From contig JAJEKV010000101.1 of NCBI GenBank assembly GCA_021234155.1, forward strand, positions 3,391,748 through 3,455,747: a DNA stretch of 64,000 nt, given 5' to 3'. The DNA is from Isoetes taiwanensis. Its lineage: Eukaryota > Streptophyta > Lycopodiopsida > Isoetales > Isoetaceae. The notes beneath the pieces are model-generated. The model made no database searches. It was not told the origin of the DNA and saw nothing but the letters and a program-made list of their open reading frames with translations. Shown piece by piece: positions 13,100-25,100 of this stretch; the stretch's first letter is position 1, and the number at the start of each line of letters is the position of its first letter. Made by a program: the position numbers and the translations under genes.

Positions 13100-16000
13100 C
13101 CATGTTATACATTATCTTCCATCTTCAAACTTGAGATATGTATGGCAAGATTTTCCAATATATCAAATGCATGGAATTATGTAGATCTTAGATTAAATAG
13201 CAACAAGAACATGCAAAATAATAATGAGTACATGAATGACAATTTATAATGGCATGCACATGTCTTAATATCTTTTGCACTCTGAAATGACTATGCTCTT
13301 ACTCCTCCATCTCTTCAGTCCCTTTTCAACTTTAACAACTTTAAATTTGTTTACTTGGGTTTCCTTCCATCTTTGAAAGACAAAATATGGCCCTGAGAAT
13401 TGACATACATGGAAGATGAACAAACATTATTCCGATGCATTGGGGGAAGTCTCAAAAATAAGTCTGAGACATTCAATGTGCTAGAAATTCTCTCAAGATA
13501 AGGTATGTAACGAGGTTGATATCAATTTTAGATATTGGCCTTCATATCTATTCTTATAAGTAGGAGAAGAAAAACTTCTATGATTATCCAAAGATGTATG
13601 GCGTATCTTGGGAAGAAGGCATTTTGGATGGTTGGCAACCTTAAATTACAAAGTTTGGGATAGATCTAGCCCTTAGTAATTATTACAATCTGATTCAAAA
13701 GATAGATAGGCTGTAATAGTAGATGTTTCGGTTTGAAACCATGATCGGCACTACAACATCATTGCTTGGCTTAATTTGTCCAATATCAAAATTTCACAGA
13801 AATAGAGTAGCGGCAGTAAATATAAGGCCATTGTCTTATATTGCTAGAACTATCTATTATATGGGCTACATGTTTATGATAGGTTGCTAAAGCGAGAAAG
13901 AACCCTTTGTAGGATCACCTCTTCTGTGCTATCAATTGTTTTGAGATGTCATATCTAATGGTGTTGGGGGTGCTTAATATTTTTTGGAACATCTGTACAC
14001 ATTTTGTTGTGATCATGGTATAGAAACAACGTAAGACTTAGCTCTCTATAGCGGGATTTTTAATGTAGACAAATTATAGGGTAGAGGATGATTTGTAGCC
14101 CTCTGATTCTGGGGTTTTGCGTAAATATAAGCCTATTATTATTTGGTGTTTCGAAATGCTGACTAACCATCCTCACGGTATTTTCGGCAACAATATTTCT
14201 CACGATGATTTGGTAGTCTCATTACCCTAATATAATCAAAGTTGACATGTAACTTGTTATACAATTCGATAAAATTAGCATTGAGGAAGCTAGTTGAGAA
14301 ATCGCGAGGCTGAAATGTTGATCCCTCCATGCTGCATTGTTAATGCTTGTGAGAAAGGCCTGAAATGGACATTTATGAATGCGATGCAATCACGGTGAAT
14401 GACTAAAGCCATTTTGATGAAGGCATTTTGGAAAAAGAAGTGCATAAAATGCCACGAGTCCAGGAATGAAATACAAAACTTTATTTTTATGGTGTATTGC
14501 CATAAAATATGTATCATTAGCTATTTAGATTTACCTTATGGGTCTCCAGATAAAATACAAATTTAATTAAAATAAGAATTAGTAAATTTTATATAAGACT
14601 TTGTAAAGGACCTTTGTATAACATGCAGATTTTAGGTAAAAACATGAATGCGTATAGTCAACTTCCGAGGTAATGGAACCCTCTTATTTTTTTGGCTTAA
14701 GATTTAAAATATCATAGATTTCCTACTAACTAGTAATACATAAAAGATTTAAATATCACAGATTTCTACCATGGCGGCCATGTGACTAGAGGAAACTTAT
14801 GCATAAATAGAATAGAAAGGTTTCTATCGCATGGGAGATCAATCTGGCTGACATATAAATACGCTTGTAGCAAATATATAGCATATCTCTGCAAAACCCC
14901 AACCAAATTGCATGAGTTAAAAATTTTCAACTTTATTATGAGAAAAATGGCAAAAGCATTCAATCAAGAGTGAACAACCCAACATTTAGAATTAAATGTC
15001 AGTTGGGCTTTTTCATGCTCAACATCCCTTGGTTTTATATTTATAACCATGATGCATCGTACCTACACCAAGTACGCAGAAGATAGTAAAGTAGTATTTA
15101 ACATTGCACTATGCCATTTTTAAGTTAAACATGTTATAACTATGCATCTCAACTTTTGGGTGGTTTGAAGCATGTCAATTTTGGTGGAAGGTCAGGAAGC
15201 CTCTCTGTATTTATGTAAGACATGACTCATAATCGAACATGCCACTGCAATTCACTAGATAAGGTTTTGTTTTGTAGGTAAAAAGTTCTATATATTAGCA
15301 CAACAGTTTCCAATCGTACTTTCCTCTTGATATTTGTCAAGGTTGCAACAATGTACCTTTTTATGTTGAAAAGTGAATCTCCTTATAGACTATTGTATTT
15401 AACGCAATAGAGCATTTTTGTGCGTTTGTTTGAGTTACTATATCTACAAAACATTTGTTTCAACCATCACTTGAAGCATTTCTTTGTAGACGTTACCCCT
15501 TGATTAAGATTCGCCTCATGAACTACAAAATTTTGGAAATTGGTTGGACTTTTGCAGTTGCTACCCTTGTTTGAAATATTCGACAAATTTTTACATCTCT
15601 AAGGTTAGAAAAAATTAGACACAACACTAAATCATTGTTGTAGGGAAGCGTTGGATTTATGAGTTCTAATGTTTTAAATAATGCATTACAACAATAGTTC
15701 CATATTTATAGACATTTAGCATTAGATATCTAATGTGAGAAGCCGACTTCTATGTTTGCCTTTTGTTTTTCACCCTCTTTCCTACATACAATTAGAATCA
15801 ATGGAAAATACCTCGATGAAACATCACATGTTACTTATTCTAAACCAATCTTTGAATATAAAAATCTAAATAGCTCATTTTAGAATTATTGTTCAAGTAT
15901 TTCTTGCATTCTTCATGCCATCACATGCATTGCCCATCTAAGGTGGGCAATTGACTAGTTTTTTTTCATATTGTCAGACCATGATCAACGAGCTGGTAGG

Positions 16001-17150
16001 TGCTGAACTAGTTCTTGAATATAATGGCAAAGTAGTCTGCTCATGAGATCTAATTCCAATGTATGTAAGCTGGCTTCCAGTATTTATTGTGTTTTTTGAA
16101 ATTGCCTCGCAATCAATTAGAGTTTGATTTGTTCTGAGTTTATCAAGGATAAAAGGCCCTGTCAAAGCTTCCAGTTCTTAAATATGCAGGAAATGTGTTC
16201 ACCCTTAGACCTTCAATATATGATGTTGACTGAAGATCAACTTTAAGATAAGGTTTGCAGTTTTCTTATCTCTAAAGTCTCAAGTTGCTTTATTTTTATA
16301 GTACTTGAGTCCATTGTGAGAGTCCCTTGAGTTCAGTGGGAAAATGCTTGACCATCACGGGGTCTTTCATAGAAGAGTTTTAGGGAAAGTTGGTTTAGAT
16401 CCATCTTCTAGCATCAAGATCCTCCCTCTATGTAATGACATGATGCAAGATTCCTGATTAAGTCTAGTGTAGGTAAAGGGTGCGGAAGACCTAACCCTTG
16501 TTCGGGCATCTGTTATTGAACTGGTTGAGCTGATGCAGGTCCCAAGTCGAACAAGGCCAAGACTTTTGTGCAACTGCCTCACCAAAGGGATAGGCGGACC
16601 CAAGAAATTGATCCCAAAAAGTTCTTTAGCTAGCCTTTCCCGGCGTGGCTCCTCAGGGAGAGCCATATGCTAATGCCCCTCTCATGAGGCTTCGGTTTCC
16701 CTAATTTGTCATTGTTTTAGGGAAATTTTGCTTCCAAGGGATTTCAAGGACTCTCGTCTTCTAGTGTTAATACCTCTATGCTTTGACCTAAAGGTGGCCG
16801 CTAAACTTTTAACCTTTTGTTCACACATGTTTTGTATTATTTGGAAACAACATTAATGCCCAAAAGTGGAAATGTTGTATTTGGCACAAAAGACCAATCT
16901 TCCTAGAAGAAAAAATTTTTTCTAAAACCAACGGCATATTGTTATACCTTATTGCTGATGGGCTCTAGCGAATTCAGAGCCATCGGATCTTGGGGAATAT
17001 TCGGTGGGGATATTTCGCTAGTATGATCCCATTCCTACACCTCCCAGGGGAGCCGATGTGGCCCTATTCTTAAGGGCATTTGATAACCATTGGAAAGGAT
17101 TCCAATGTGGGTTTGACTTTACAATAGCAAGGTCATATTCTAAAGCATGC
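13100..17150. other. Spacer with no recognised gene
   Basis: AT-rich sequence with only short frames on both strands. A 99-codon minus-strand frame at 16367-16666 and an open plus-strand frame over the same bases are equally unconvincing. No RNA gene, terminal repeat or known protein motif was seen. The sequence becomes recognisable again at about 17157, where a W block begins. Confidence 0.4.
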
Positions 17151-17156
17151 CACACC

Positions 17157-18600
17157 CTATTGCGGGGCACTAAAAAGGAGAGGATAATACCGCCAAATTA
17201 GAATACTGAGGAGGTGTGTGCCACAAACTTCCCTGCATCTTTGGATGGTAAGACTTGTCAGGAGCAAACATAGATGGAACTTTGGCCAATGTTCCTTACA
17301 AAAAATGCATTGGCAAAAGCAGATCATAGAAAGGGTATAAATTGTAGTCTTGAAATATTCAATTGAAATGCATCTTAAAGAGTAAGTACACGCTTTTTTA
17401 AAGGTTTGCAAATTCTTGTAAACAACCATCTCTAATCATAAGACAAGCAAGAGATGTGCCATTATTAGTTGTATTTTTTGAAAAGGGTTTCTCATTCAAG
17501 TTCCAAAAGTGCCTAGATGTCAAGTAAGATCGATGGCCTTAAAATTGATTTCAACAAGTCGATTCAAGTGCTTCTTGTTGGTGTTAATGATGGCAAGCGT
17601 GAGTCCGATAGATACTCTATATGAATCTGTTTGTCACTATTGTTAATATCTCCACTCATGTTTATATTATAATGTTAACTCGTGGTCGTGGATCACGCGC
17701 TAAAACTTTGGGCGACCATTTACTTGAAAAATTTTTTGATGCCTTAGATTTACTTGAAAAAAGTTGGTCGGGTACTTTTCTTTCTTAAGTTTTCCATGTT
17801 TTAAAGGTCGGCATACCGCCATTGGTGGATATGTGAGGTAGCAATGGAGCGATTGTGGAAATAAGGTGGAAGGAAGCCGTTTTTGATTTCACAAATTTGT
17901 AAAATTCGTGAGTTACTTTAGAAAGCATCTTCACAAACCAAGCTTCTTATATCCTATGAAGTCTTCTCCTCTTTTAGCGGTGGGTTTGGTGGTTGGATTT
18001 GCTATAGCTAATTTAGACAACGAAAATAACCCAAATAATCTGGACATTTCTGTGTTGATTCCTTTGCTTGAGAGGTCCAAATCTAGCGCTCCATCCTCCT
18101 AGATGTCTCTAGGTTTGATCTGTCCCCCCCACCTTGCCACATTATTTTTATCTTCTTTATGACAACTCCAGGCATTGGCACAACAGCTGTCATTATTGTT
18201 TATTATGATGTCTGCATGATTGGATTGGAATGAAGGCCCAAGAGATTTCTTTGCTTCTAACATGACGCCAAACCAAGCCTATGGCTCTTACATTTCGGAG
18301 GATGGAGCCCCTAAAAATCTGCTTTTGTCTTTGCTTTTACCTCAGTTATATATATGATAGAGAGTTAATGACAAATGGAGCTCTGTTGGAATCGTGATGT
18401 TGTAGCGTTTTGGCTATGGGATGCACATCATGTTGTGCCTCACTATTTATGCTTCATTATCTTACATTTCCATCTCTCTCTCTTTCTCTTAAATATGGTC
18501 AATGTGTGTGCTCCAATTATTTTGTACTTTGGTACTTTTACATTGTCGGACTAGCAAGGAAATTGCAATTTCTGAGTTCCACCAAGGTATTAGTTCCATC
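17157..18600 (+). repeat. W-K-G-P blocks leading to BiP copy A
   Basis: W (about 17220-17450, 'aacatagatggaactttggc'), K (about 17450-17640, 'aagtgcttcttgttggtg'), G (about 17640-18070, 'tttggtggttggatttgc') and P (about 18070-18600, 'tgcatgattggattggaatg' and 'ttgtactttggtactttta'). The blocks match those upstream of copy C and of the type II units. A 64-codon frame over G (17908-18102) lacks independent support. Confidence 0.75.
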
Positions 18601-21600
18601 GCTGCTTCCTAAAAAGGCGGTTGAAGCCCATATATATGCTTTATGTCGCATGTAGTCACCTGATTAAAGTTTTTTTACATGCCCAAAGGGCCGAAGCAAC
18701 CTAACCTCGCTTACACTATGGCAATGGGGCCTCAACGCCTTAAAAAGCCCTTTGGCGGAAAAAAAGAGAGCTTCGATGGTCGGCAAGATGGAATGTGCAG
18801 GAGCATAGGTGCATCCAAGTGCAAACGGAGGCGCATCGGCCAGCCTCGTGATTTGAGGGGGGGGGGGAGGGTAACATTCAGCAGCTGGTATCCAATTTTT
18901 GTTGTGTGAGCATGGGCATCGTTGCATTGTTTTTTTGTCAAGCTTCTAGCAGCAATGGGTTGGTGTAATGTTGGAATCATGAATGCTGTTCATAGATTTG
19001 TAATTGACTTTCTCTTTTGCTTCACTAAATGTGGAGTTTGGAAAAGCATCTCTAGAATCATGAAATTGATTAAGGTTTAAGATGATTACTGTGTTATAAA
19101 TGTGGTGACGAGGTTAGATGCATGCATGCTAGAGATGGAAGACGCCTTTTTCTCCTTTTTTTTTTTTGGGGGGTTGGTGGATGGGGGGATGATGATGATG
19201 GGGGGATGGCTATATGTGAGAGCTATTTCGTCTCTATTGATTATTTTCTAGGAAGCCATTATTTAATTTCTAGTTCTTACTTGAATTATGCCACGTTTGG
19301 TGCTTATGGCTGGTGTAGGCGCAATTGAGTGTAAAACTAATCATAGTAGACATGATCATAGTAGCCAACTAATAATTCATAATGATTTTGCATCCGTGAC
19401 CTTAATCATGCAATCGTGTAGATTTGTTTCCCTTGTCCCAGTGCAACTGCTATTGTACAGGAGCTTAGAATGATAATATAAGTAACATCCTTTAGTATGT
19501 AGAGACATTCTTCGTAACAATTTTCTCAAAACTATTGCCTACACATATCCTAACCTATATCTCATGTTTACATAATATTCTTCCAGCAATCATGGTTTCG
19601 AAGACTTTCTAGGCTTCCTCCAGACTTGCACAATGAATCAATAGAGTCAATGACATGGCACACTTGGCATTGCATAGAGATGTTAGCGCAAGCTGTCTAA
19701 GTTTGTTTTTGCATTATTATTTCATGTGGTCTCCTCAAAATGAATTTACAAAAGTGTGTGTCTTGAACGGACATAATTCAAACAAAGTGGACACAAAGAT
19801 GCCAACGTCACAATACCCAAAACTTATTATCCTTAAATGTTTTCCAAATCATTTTAGCTTGTTGACCTTGATTTGTTGCAACTTGAAATTTCAATCCTTA
19901 AAGCAATCATTAGGAAATGCCTTGTGCATATTTACAAATTATGTTCCATTACCTAGTTATGGAAAAGGATTTGTGAACTGCAATAGGATTGCATCCATCG
20001 TCCAGTGGTCCTCAAGGATTTAGCATTAAATAAGGCAAAATGCCTAAGCAAGAAGTAAACAGGGCATGAAGAAGAATTTTGAGCTGTATAAGCAACGCTT
20101 GTTTGACATTCCAAATCTTATGCATCAATTTATCAAGCATGCAATCTGTATTGACATCTAAGCTATAAATTAATTTACCTCTTACCGTCAATAACATCGT
20201 CTGCTCTATCTTTGCTTGAGTTCTGCAACTACAGTTCTATCTTATGCATGCTGCCCATATCCAGAAATCAATGCTTGTGTCATGATACTACATGTTTACT
20301 TGGTAATCTTCCAAAGCTCCAAAGCTCCTAGACGCAGTATCCAAGTCTCCATATATGGGCATACATATCTATAAGTGCATTGTCAGCTCGTCTGTAGCTT
20401 TACATGCTTTTATAATGCTCAAAATGCAACTTCTGGATTATACTTGGTCATCTTGATTGAAAGTTTCATGTCCCACATAATAATTATAAGGCAAGATGAG
20501 AAGTGGCCATAGTATGAACAAAATTTATTGCCTACATGCATAGGCATTCTTCAACAAATAACAGGTCGTCAACCCATGGAAATTCATTGCCCTGCATGCA
20601 AAGCCACTCTCACCGAATAAAGGTTTTCCGATCATACCTTCACTGTATATCATGTTATTATTCACCCAATTGCTGTAAGTAATACATAAGTCTAATGTTA
20701 GTCACTGCTGCAGCACCAGCAACAATTAAACTCCATAGGATGATCTTCAAACCTCCTTATTCTAATGATGTTGAGACGTCTGTAAATTTCTTCTGTTGCT
20801 AAATAAACTGCAATGACATGTGCAGAATGAATATGGATTTGCTGCAATGGGATTAGCATCTGGATTTACACGATTAGCATTTGAATGTCATGATTGCTGC
20901 TTGAACATGGCAGAGAGATGCCTTTCTCTAGATCCTCCATTCTTACATTTGAGAATAACCAAGAATGACCTTGACTGAGAAAGGTCTCTTCAAAAAAGCT
21001 CACATCCTTGCATTCTACAAAATTTTCAAGCTCGTAGAAAAACCAATAAATTGAAGTACTGCCTTTGCACCCTTGGTACTAATGAAGCCTTAACAGACCA
21101 TAATTATCCAGTTCAAATAGTCTAAGGTAGCTTAAGGAACCCTGGGATCATCATATTCTCTTCTGAATACTATTTATCTAGCAATGAGCAGGACTTGCAA
21201 TTGAAGCAAGCCATGAATTGAAAAGTGGAGTTATTGATGGCTTTCTTCTTACAAGATCATTGATAACTAAGGTCTAGCCCAAAAAACACATGCATGGCCA
21301 CGGGAGGAAATGAGCCCGGCAATAACTAGTCACAATAATTAGCAAATCATTCAATTTCCCTAAACACAACTGCAAACCATCACCTTAAATAACATGAGAT
21401 AAGCTCCAAAATATGCAAGTCCTGGCAGCACGTCTCCTTCGATTCCTAGGGCCTGCAAAAACCACAAGGATCACGGGCCTGCATAAAAAGAAAGTGCGGA
21501 TGTGAACATTCCAAGAGTATTAAACTCTAAAGATTATTTCAAGCAAAATCACATTGCACAAATTAGTAAAGTGATCACTTTAAATAACATGCAGGCAAGC

Positions 21601-21720
21601 TCTAGAATATGCACAGCTTAGCAGCATTTCCCCTTTAGAACGTGTATCGTCAAACAGTTGAAATACTAGATTAAATATGCTAGCTTAGGGGCATCTCAAT
21701 TTGATGCAAAACCCTGGATA
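18600..21720 (+). repeat. L1 block of BiP unit A
   Basis: About 3.1 kb nearly identical to 25.1-28.45 kb and, with differences, to 39.2-43.76 kb. It holds a short conserved frame (18679-18909), a poly-G run near 18860, a poly-T/poly-G/GAT tract (about 19149-19210), and long stretches without a gene. Relative to B it lacks about 280 bp at 20040/20041, where 'aatgcctaagcaagaag' joins sequence that in B is separated (26525-26805). No gene is supported here. The 122-codon frame at 19655-20023 recurs in B only because the DNA is duplicated. Confidence 0.75.
19149..19210 (+). repeat. Poly-T / poly-G / GAT low-complexity tract
   Basis: A T run followed by a G run, a GGTGGATGG segment and a (GAT)n-like stretch. 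The same tract occurs at about 6108-6165, 25617-25685 and 39765-39835, with different run lengths each time. Homopolymer length in such a tract is unreliable in an assembly. Confidence 0.7.
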
Positions 21721-22081
21721 CCTTACAAAGGATGGTTTCTTCGCCCATATAGTAATGCACAGCATATGCAACCAATTTTAATAACATGCTGTCAATCCTC
21801 CACATGCTGCTATTACATGCAACAAAACGAATTTAAGGGGCATATAGTATTTGCGCATAAAATCACCATACTCTTCCATTTCGTGCCAAGATCGGCCAGC
21901 AAAGAATTAGGTTCAATAACAACTCATCAAGAAGAAAAAAATAATGCTTGCCTTTTTTTTCCCTTTTCCCTTTTGCGTTTCTTTTCATTTCCTTTGCCCT
22001 TTTCCTTGCTTGTTTAAAAGAAGCAGAGTGGTGAGAAGCAGAAGCAGAAGAGAGTGTTGAGAGAAGCAGAGGCAGTAGAGA
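21720..22081 (+). promoter_or_regulatory. BiP copy A promoter and 5' leader
   Basis: Upstream of the BiP start lies a pyrimidine patch at about 21951-22012 (runs of CTTT/CCCTTTT), typical of plant core promoters, followed by a purine-rich leader (about 22019-22081) with repeated 'agaagcag' units up to the ATG. TATA-like 'catatagt' occurs near 21841. I looked for the ER-stress elements expected of a BiP promoter (CCAAT-N9/10-CACG) and found only an isolated CCAAT at about 21777 without a partner CACG. The region is almost identical before copies B and C. Confidence 0.5.
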
Positions 22082-24075
22082 ATGTCGAGGGAAGTAGCTC
22101 ATGTTAGCAGATTAGGTCTATGCTTGGTTTTTCTTACAATTTGGGTTGTATCTGTAGCAGCAGGGTGAAGAAGAAGCTCCCAAATTAGATACAGTAATTG
22201 GTATTGATCTGGGAACAACATATTCTTGTGTGGGTGTTTATAACAAAGATGGGCATGTAGAAATCATAGCCAATGACCAGGGAAATCGAATCACACCATC
22301 ATGGGTAGCCTTCACAGATTCTGAAAGGCTTATTGGAGAGGCAGCCAAGAACCAAGCTGCTTCTAACCCCGAAAGGACAATTTTTGACCCTAAACGTTTG
22401 ATTGGAAGGAAGTTTGACGACAAAGAAGTCCAAAATGATATGAAACTATTGCCCTACAAGATCATCAACAAAGATGGGAAACCTTATATACAAGTTAAGA
22501 TCAAGGATGGCGAAGTTAAGCTTTTCAGCCCAGAGGAGATTAGCGCTATGATTTTGATAAAAATGAAGGAAACTGCCGAGGCATTCTTAGGAAAGGTCGT
22601 AAAAAATGCTGTTATCACTGTCCCAGCTTATTTCAATGATGAAGCAGACAGCCACAAAAGATGCCGGTATCATTCTTTGGACTTAACGTGATTCAGATTG
22701 GGAATGAGCCAACCGCAGCAACATTGGCTTATGGACTTAATGAGAAGGGAAACGAGAAGAACATACTTGTGTTTGACCTTGGTGGTGGTACCTTTGATGT
22801 CAGCATCTTAACAATTGATAATGGAGTATTTGAAGTTTTAGCCACAAGTGGTGATACTCATCTTGGCGGAGAGGATTTTGACCACAGAATTATGGAGCAC
22901 TTCATTAAACTCATCAAGAAGAAGTACAACAAGGACATTAGCAAGGATAGCAGGGCTATTGGGAAACTCCGTCGCGAGGCAGAGCGTGCAAAGAGGGCAC
23001 TCAGTAACCAGCACCAAGTTAGAATTGAGGTTGAGAGTCTTTTTGATGGTGTTGATTTCTCTGAACCACTTACCGAGAGCAAGGTTTGAGGAGCTTAACA
23101 ATGACTTGTTCAAGAAGACATTGGGCCCTATTAGGAAGGCCATGAATGATGCTGGCCTTAAGAAGTCAGCATTGATGAAATCGTTCTTGTTGGAGGAAGT
23201 ACTCGTATCCCAAAGGTACAAACAATTGTTGAAGGACTACTTTGAAGGCAAGGAGCCTAGCAGGGAGTCAATCCGATGAGAGGTTTGAGCCTATGGTGCA
23301 GCAGTTCAAGGAGGCATTCTAAGTGGGGAAGGCGGGCGAAGAGACTAAAGATGCACTCATCCTTGATGCCACTCCTTTGACCCTTGGCATTGAAACTATG
23401 GTGGAGTGATGACAAAGCTCATTCCTGTGGGTACTATGATTCCAACTAAAAAATCCCAAGTGTTTAGCACCTATCGGGATAAGCAAACAACCGCGGTTGA
23501 ATCGTGTCTTTGAAGGAGAAAGAAGCTTGACAAAAGATTGCCGGGAACTTGGAAAATTTGATTTGAGCCGGTATTGCCCCAGCTCCAAGAGGTATTCCTC
23601 AGATTGAAGTTACTTTTGAAGTAGATGCAGATGGAATTCTAAAAGTGAAGGCAGAGGATAAGGCGTCCGGTAAGGCAGAGAAGATCATCATTACTGCTGA
23701 CAAAGATCGTTTATCTTCAGATGAGGTTGATAGAATGATCAAGGAGGCTGAGGAATATGCAGAGCAAGATAAGAAGGTGAAGGAAAAGATTGATGCCGTG
23801 AATAGATTGAGACATATGTGTACAACATGAAGAGTTCAATTGGTGACAAGGACAAGCTAGCGGATAAGCTAGATTCTGATGACAAAGAAAAGATTGAAGC
23901 TGAATTGAAGGAAATCTTGGAGTGGTTGGACGATAACCAAAGTGCTGAAGGGGAGGATTTCGAAGAGAAACTGAAGGAGATTGAGGATGTTTGCAATCCC
24001 ATAATAACCAAGGTTTATCAAAAGACTGGTGCTCATGCCTCAGAGGAAGAGGATGAAGATCACTCTGAGCTGTAA
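22082..24075 (+). CDS. BiP: BiP, ER-lumenal Hsp70 chaperone, copy A (frame broken)
   Basis: ER-lumenal Hsp70 that binds unfolded secretory proteins and releases them through an ATP cycle. About 664 codons, the normal family length, without introns. The start at 22082 opens an N-terminal signal peptide ([15 protein letters not shown], hydrophobic to about residue 28). Seen after that: [14 protein letters not shown], the phosphate-binding [10 protein letters not shown] near 22777, [11 protein letters not shown] near 22850, a VGGSTRIP-type motif near 23190, the substrate-binding domain from about 23330 and the lid from about 23700, ending EDHSEL at the TAA (24073-24075). The usual plant tail is HDEL. 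The frame is broken at about 22167 (TGA), 22641, 22680, 23082, 23166, 23270, 23335, 23395, 23505 and 23805, mostly at CAG/CTG sites where B or C read correctly. A true pseudogene is possible, but technical error is more likely. Confidence 0.85.
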
Positions 24076-24480
24076 ATATCTTGAGACATTCAAAATTCAT
24101 GGTCACGAGTAATGACACAAATACTTGTAGATATGGAAATAGTAATCTGAGATGTATATTAGCTTATGCTTATTATCTGGTTTTGACACCACTTGTCTTA
24201 GCTTTCAACTTTTCTAATAACTTTTAAAATTTTGCACACTTTCTATAAAAATAATCCAGCATGTTAGACATGCATTTACAAGACTTTGCTTGCATGAAAC
24301 AAAAGAAAAGAAGAAGTGGTAATGAATGAAGGTGGAAGATGGGTGTCAAAATTGTCCAAAGTAAAAAAATAAACTTGTCACTAACAAGTCTTGCAACCCA
24401 ATAATCTTGCAACCCAATGTCTTTACTTTCTTGACTGCAAGAAATATATGAATTTGGAGCTTGGAAAACATCGCTTTGGC
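24076..24480 (+). repeat. BiP 3'-UTR and T block, copy A
   Basis: The sequence after the stop ('atatcttgagacattc', 'atggaaatagtaatctgaga', 'cttgtcttagctttcaac') is shared by all BiP copies. The same block also follows each L2 block. 'cttgtcactaacaagtcttg' near 24374 holds a short inverted repeat (cttgt...acaag). Confidence 0.75.
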
Positions 24481-25100
24481 TGGATGGTAAGACTTGTCCG
24501 GGCAAACATAGATGGAACTTTGGCCAATAATGCATTGGCAAAGAAAGAGATCATAGAAAGGGTATAAATTGTAGTCTTGAATATTAAATTGAAATGCAGG
24601 TTTGATCCTGTCCCCCTCACCTTGCTACATTATTTTTGATCTTCTTTATGACAACTCCAGGCATTGGCACAACAGCTATCATTATTGTTTATTATGATGT
24701 CTGCATGATTGGATTGGAATGAAGGCCCAAGAGATTTCTTTGCTTCTAACATGACGCCAAACCAAGCCTATGGCTCTTACATTTCGGAGGATGGAGCCCC
24801 TAAAAATCTGCTTTTGTCTTTGCTTTTACCTCAGTTATATATGATAATAGAGTTAATGACAAATGGAGCTCTGTTGGAATCTGCATGTTGTAGCGTTTTG
24901 GCTATGGGATGCACATCATGTTGTGCCTCACTATTTATGCTTCATTATCTTCTGTTCCATCTCTCTCTCTTTCTCTTAAATATGGTCAATGTGTGTGCTC
25001 CAATTATTTTGTACTTTGGTACTTTTACATTGTCGGACTAGCAAGGAAATTGCAATTTCTGAGTTCCACCAAGGTATTAGTTCTGTCAGTGCTTCCTAAA
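24481..25100 (+). repeat. Truncated W joined to P, start of unit B
   Basis: W runs from about 24481 to 24598 and stops at 'aaattgaaatgcag'. It is followed at once by P sequence ('gtttgatcctgtccccctc' from 24599). The rest of W and all of K and G, present in units A and C, are absent. This is the boundary between units A and B. P continues with 'tgcatgattggattggaatg' to the L1 block. Confidence 0.75.

Noticed and set aside
16367-16666. 99-codon minus-strand frame in the spacer
   Set aside because: The plus strand is open over part of the same bases, no family was recognised and there is no supporting context.
19655-20023. 122-codon frame in L1 of unit A, repeated as 104 codons in unit B
   Set aside because: Preserved only because the DNA is a recent duplicate. 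In unit C the frame is truncated and altered. No motif was seen.
21770-21800. CCAAT in the BiP promoter as part of an ER-stress response element
   Set aside because: The required CACG partner at 9-10 bases spacing is absent.
22838-23221. Long minus-strand frames over the BiP genes
   Set aside because: They are antisense shadows of the Hsp70 coding sequence and occur over each copy with the same composition.
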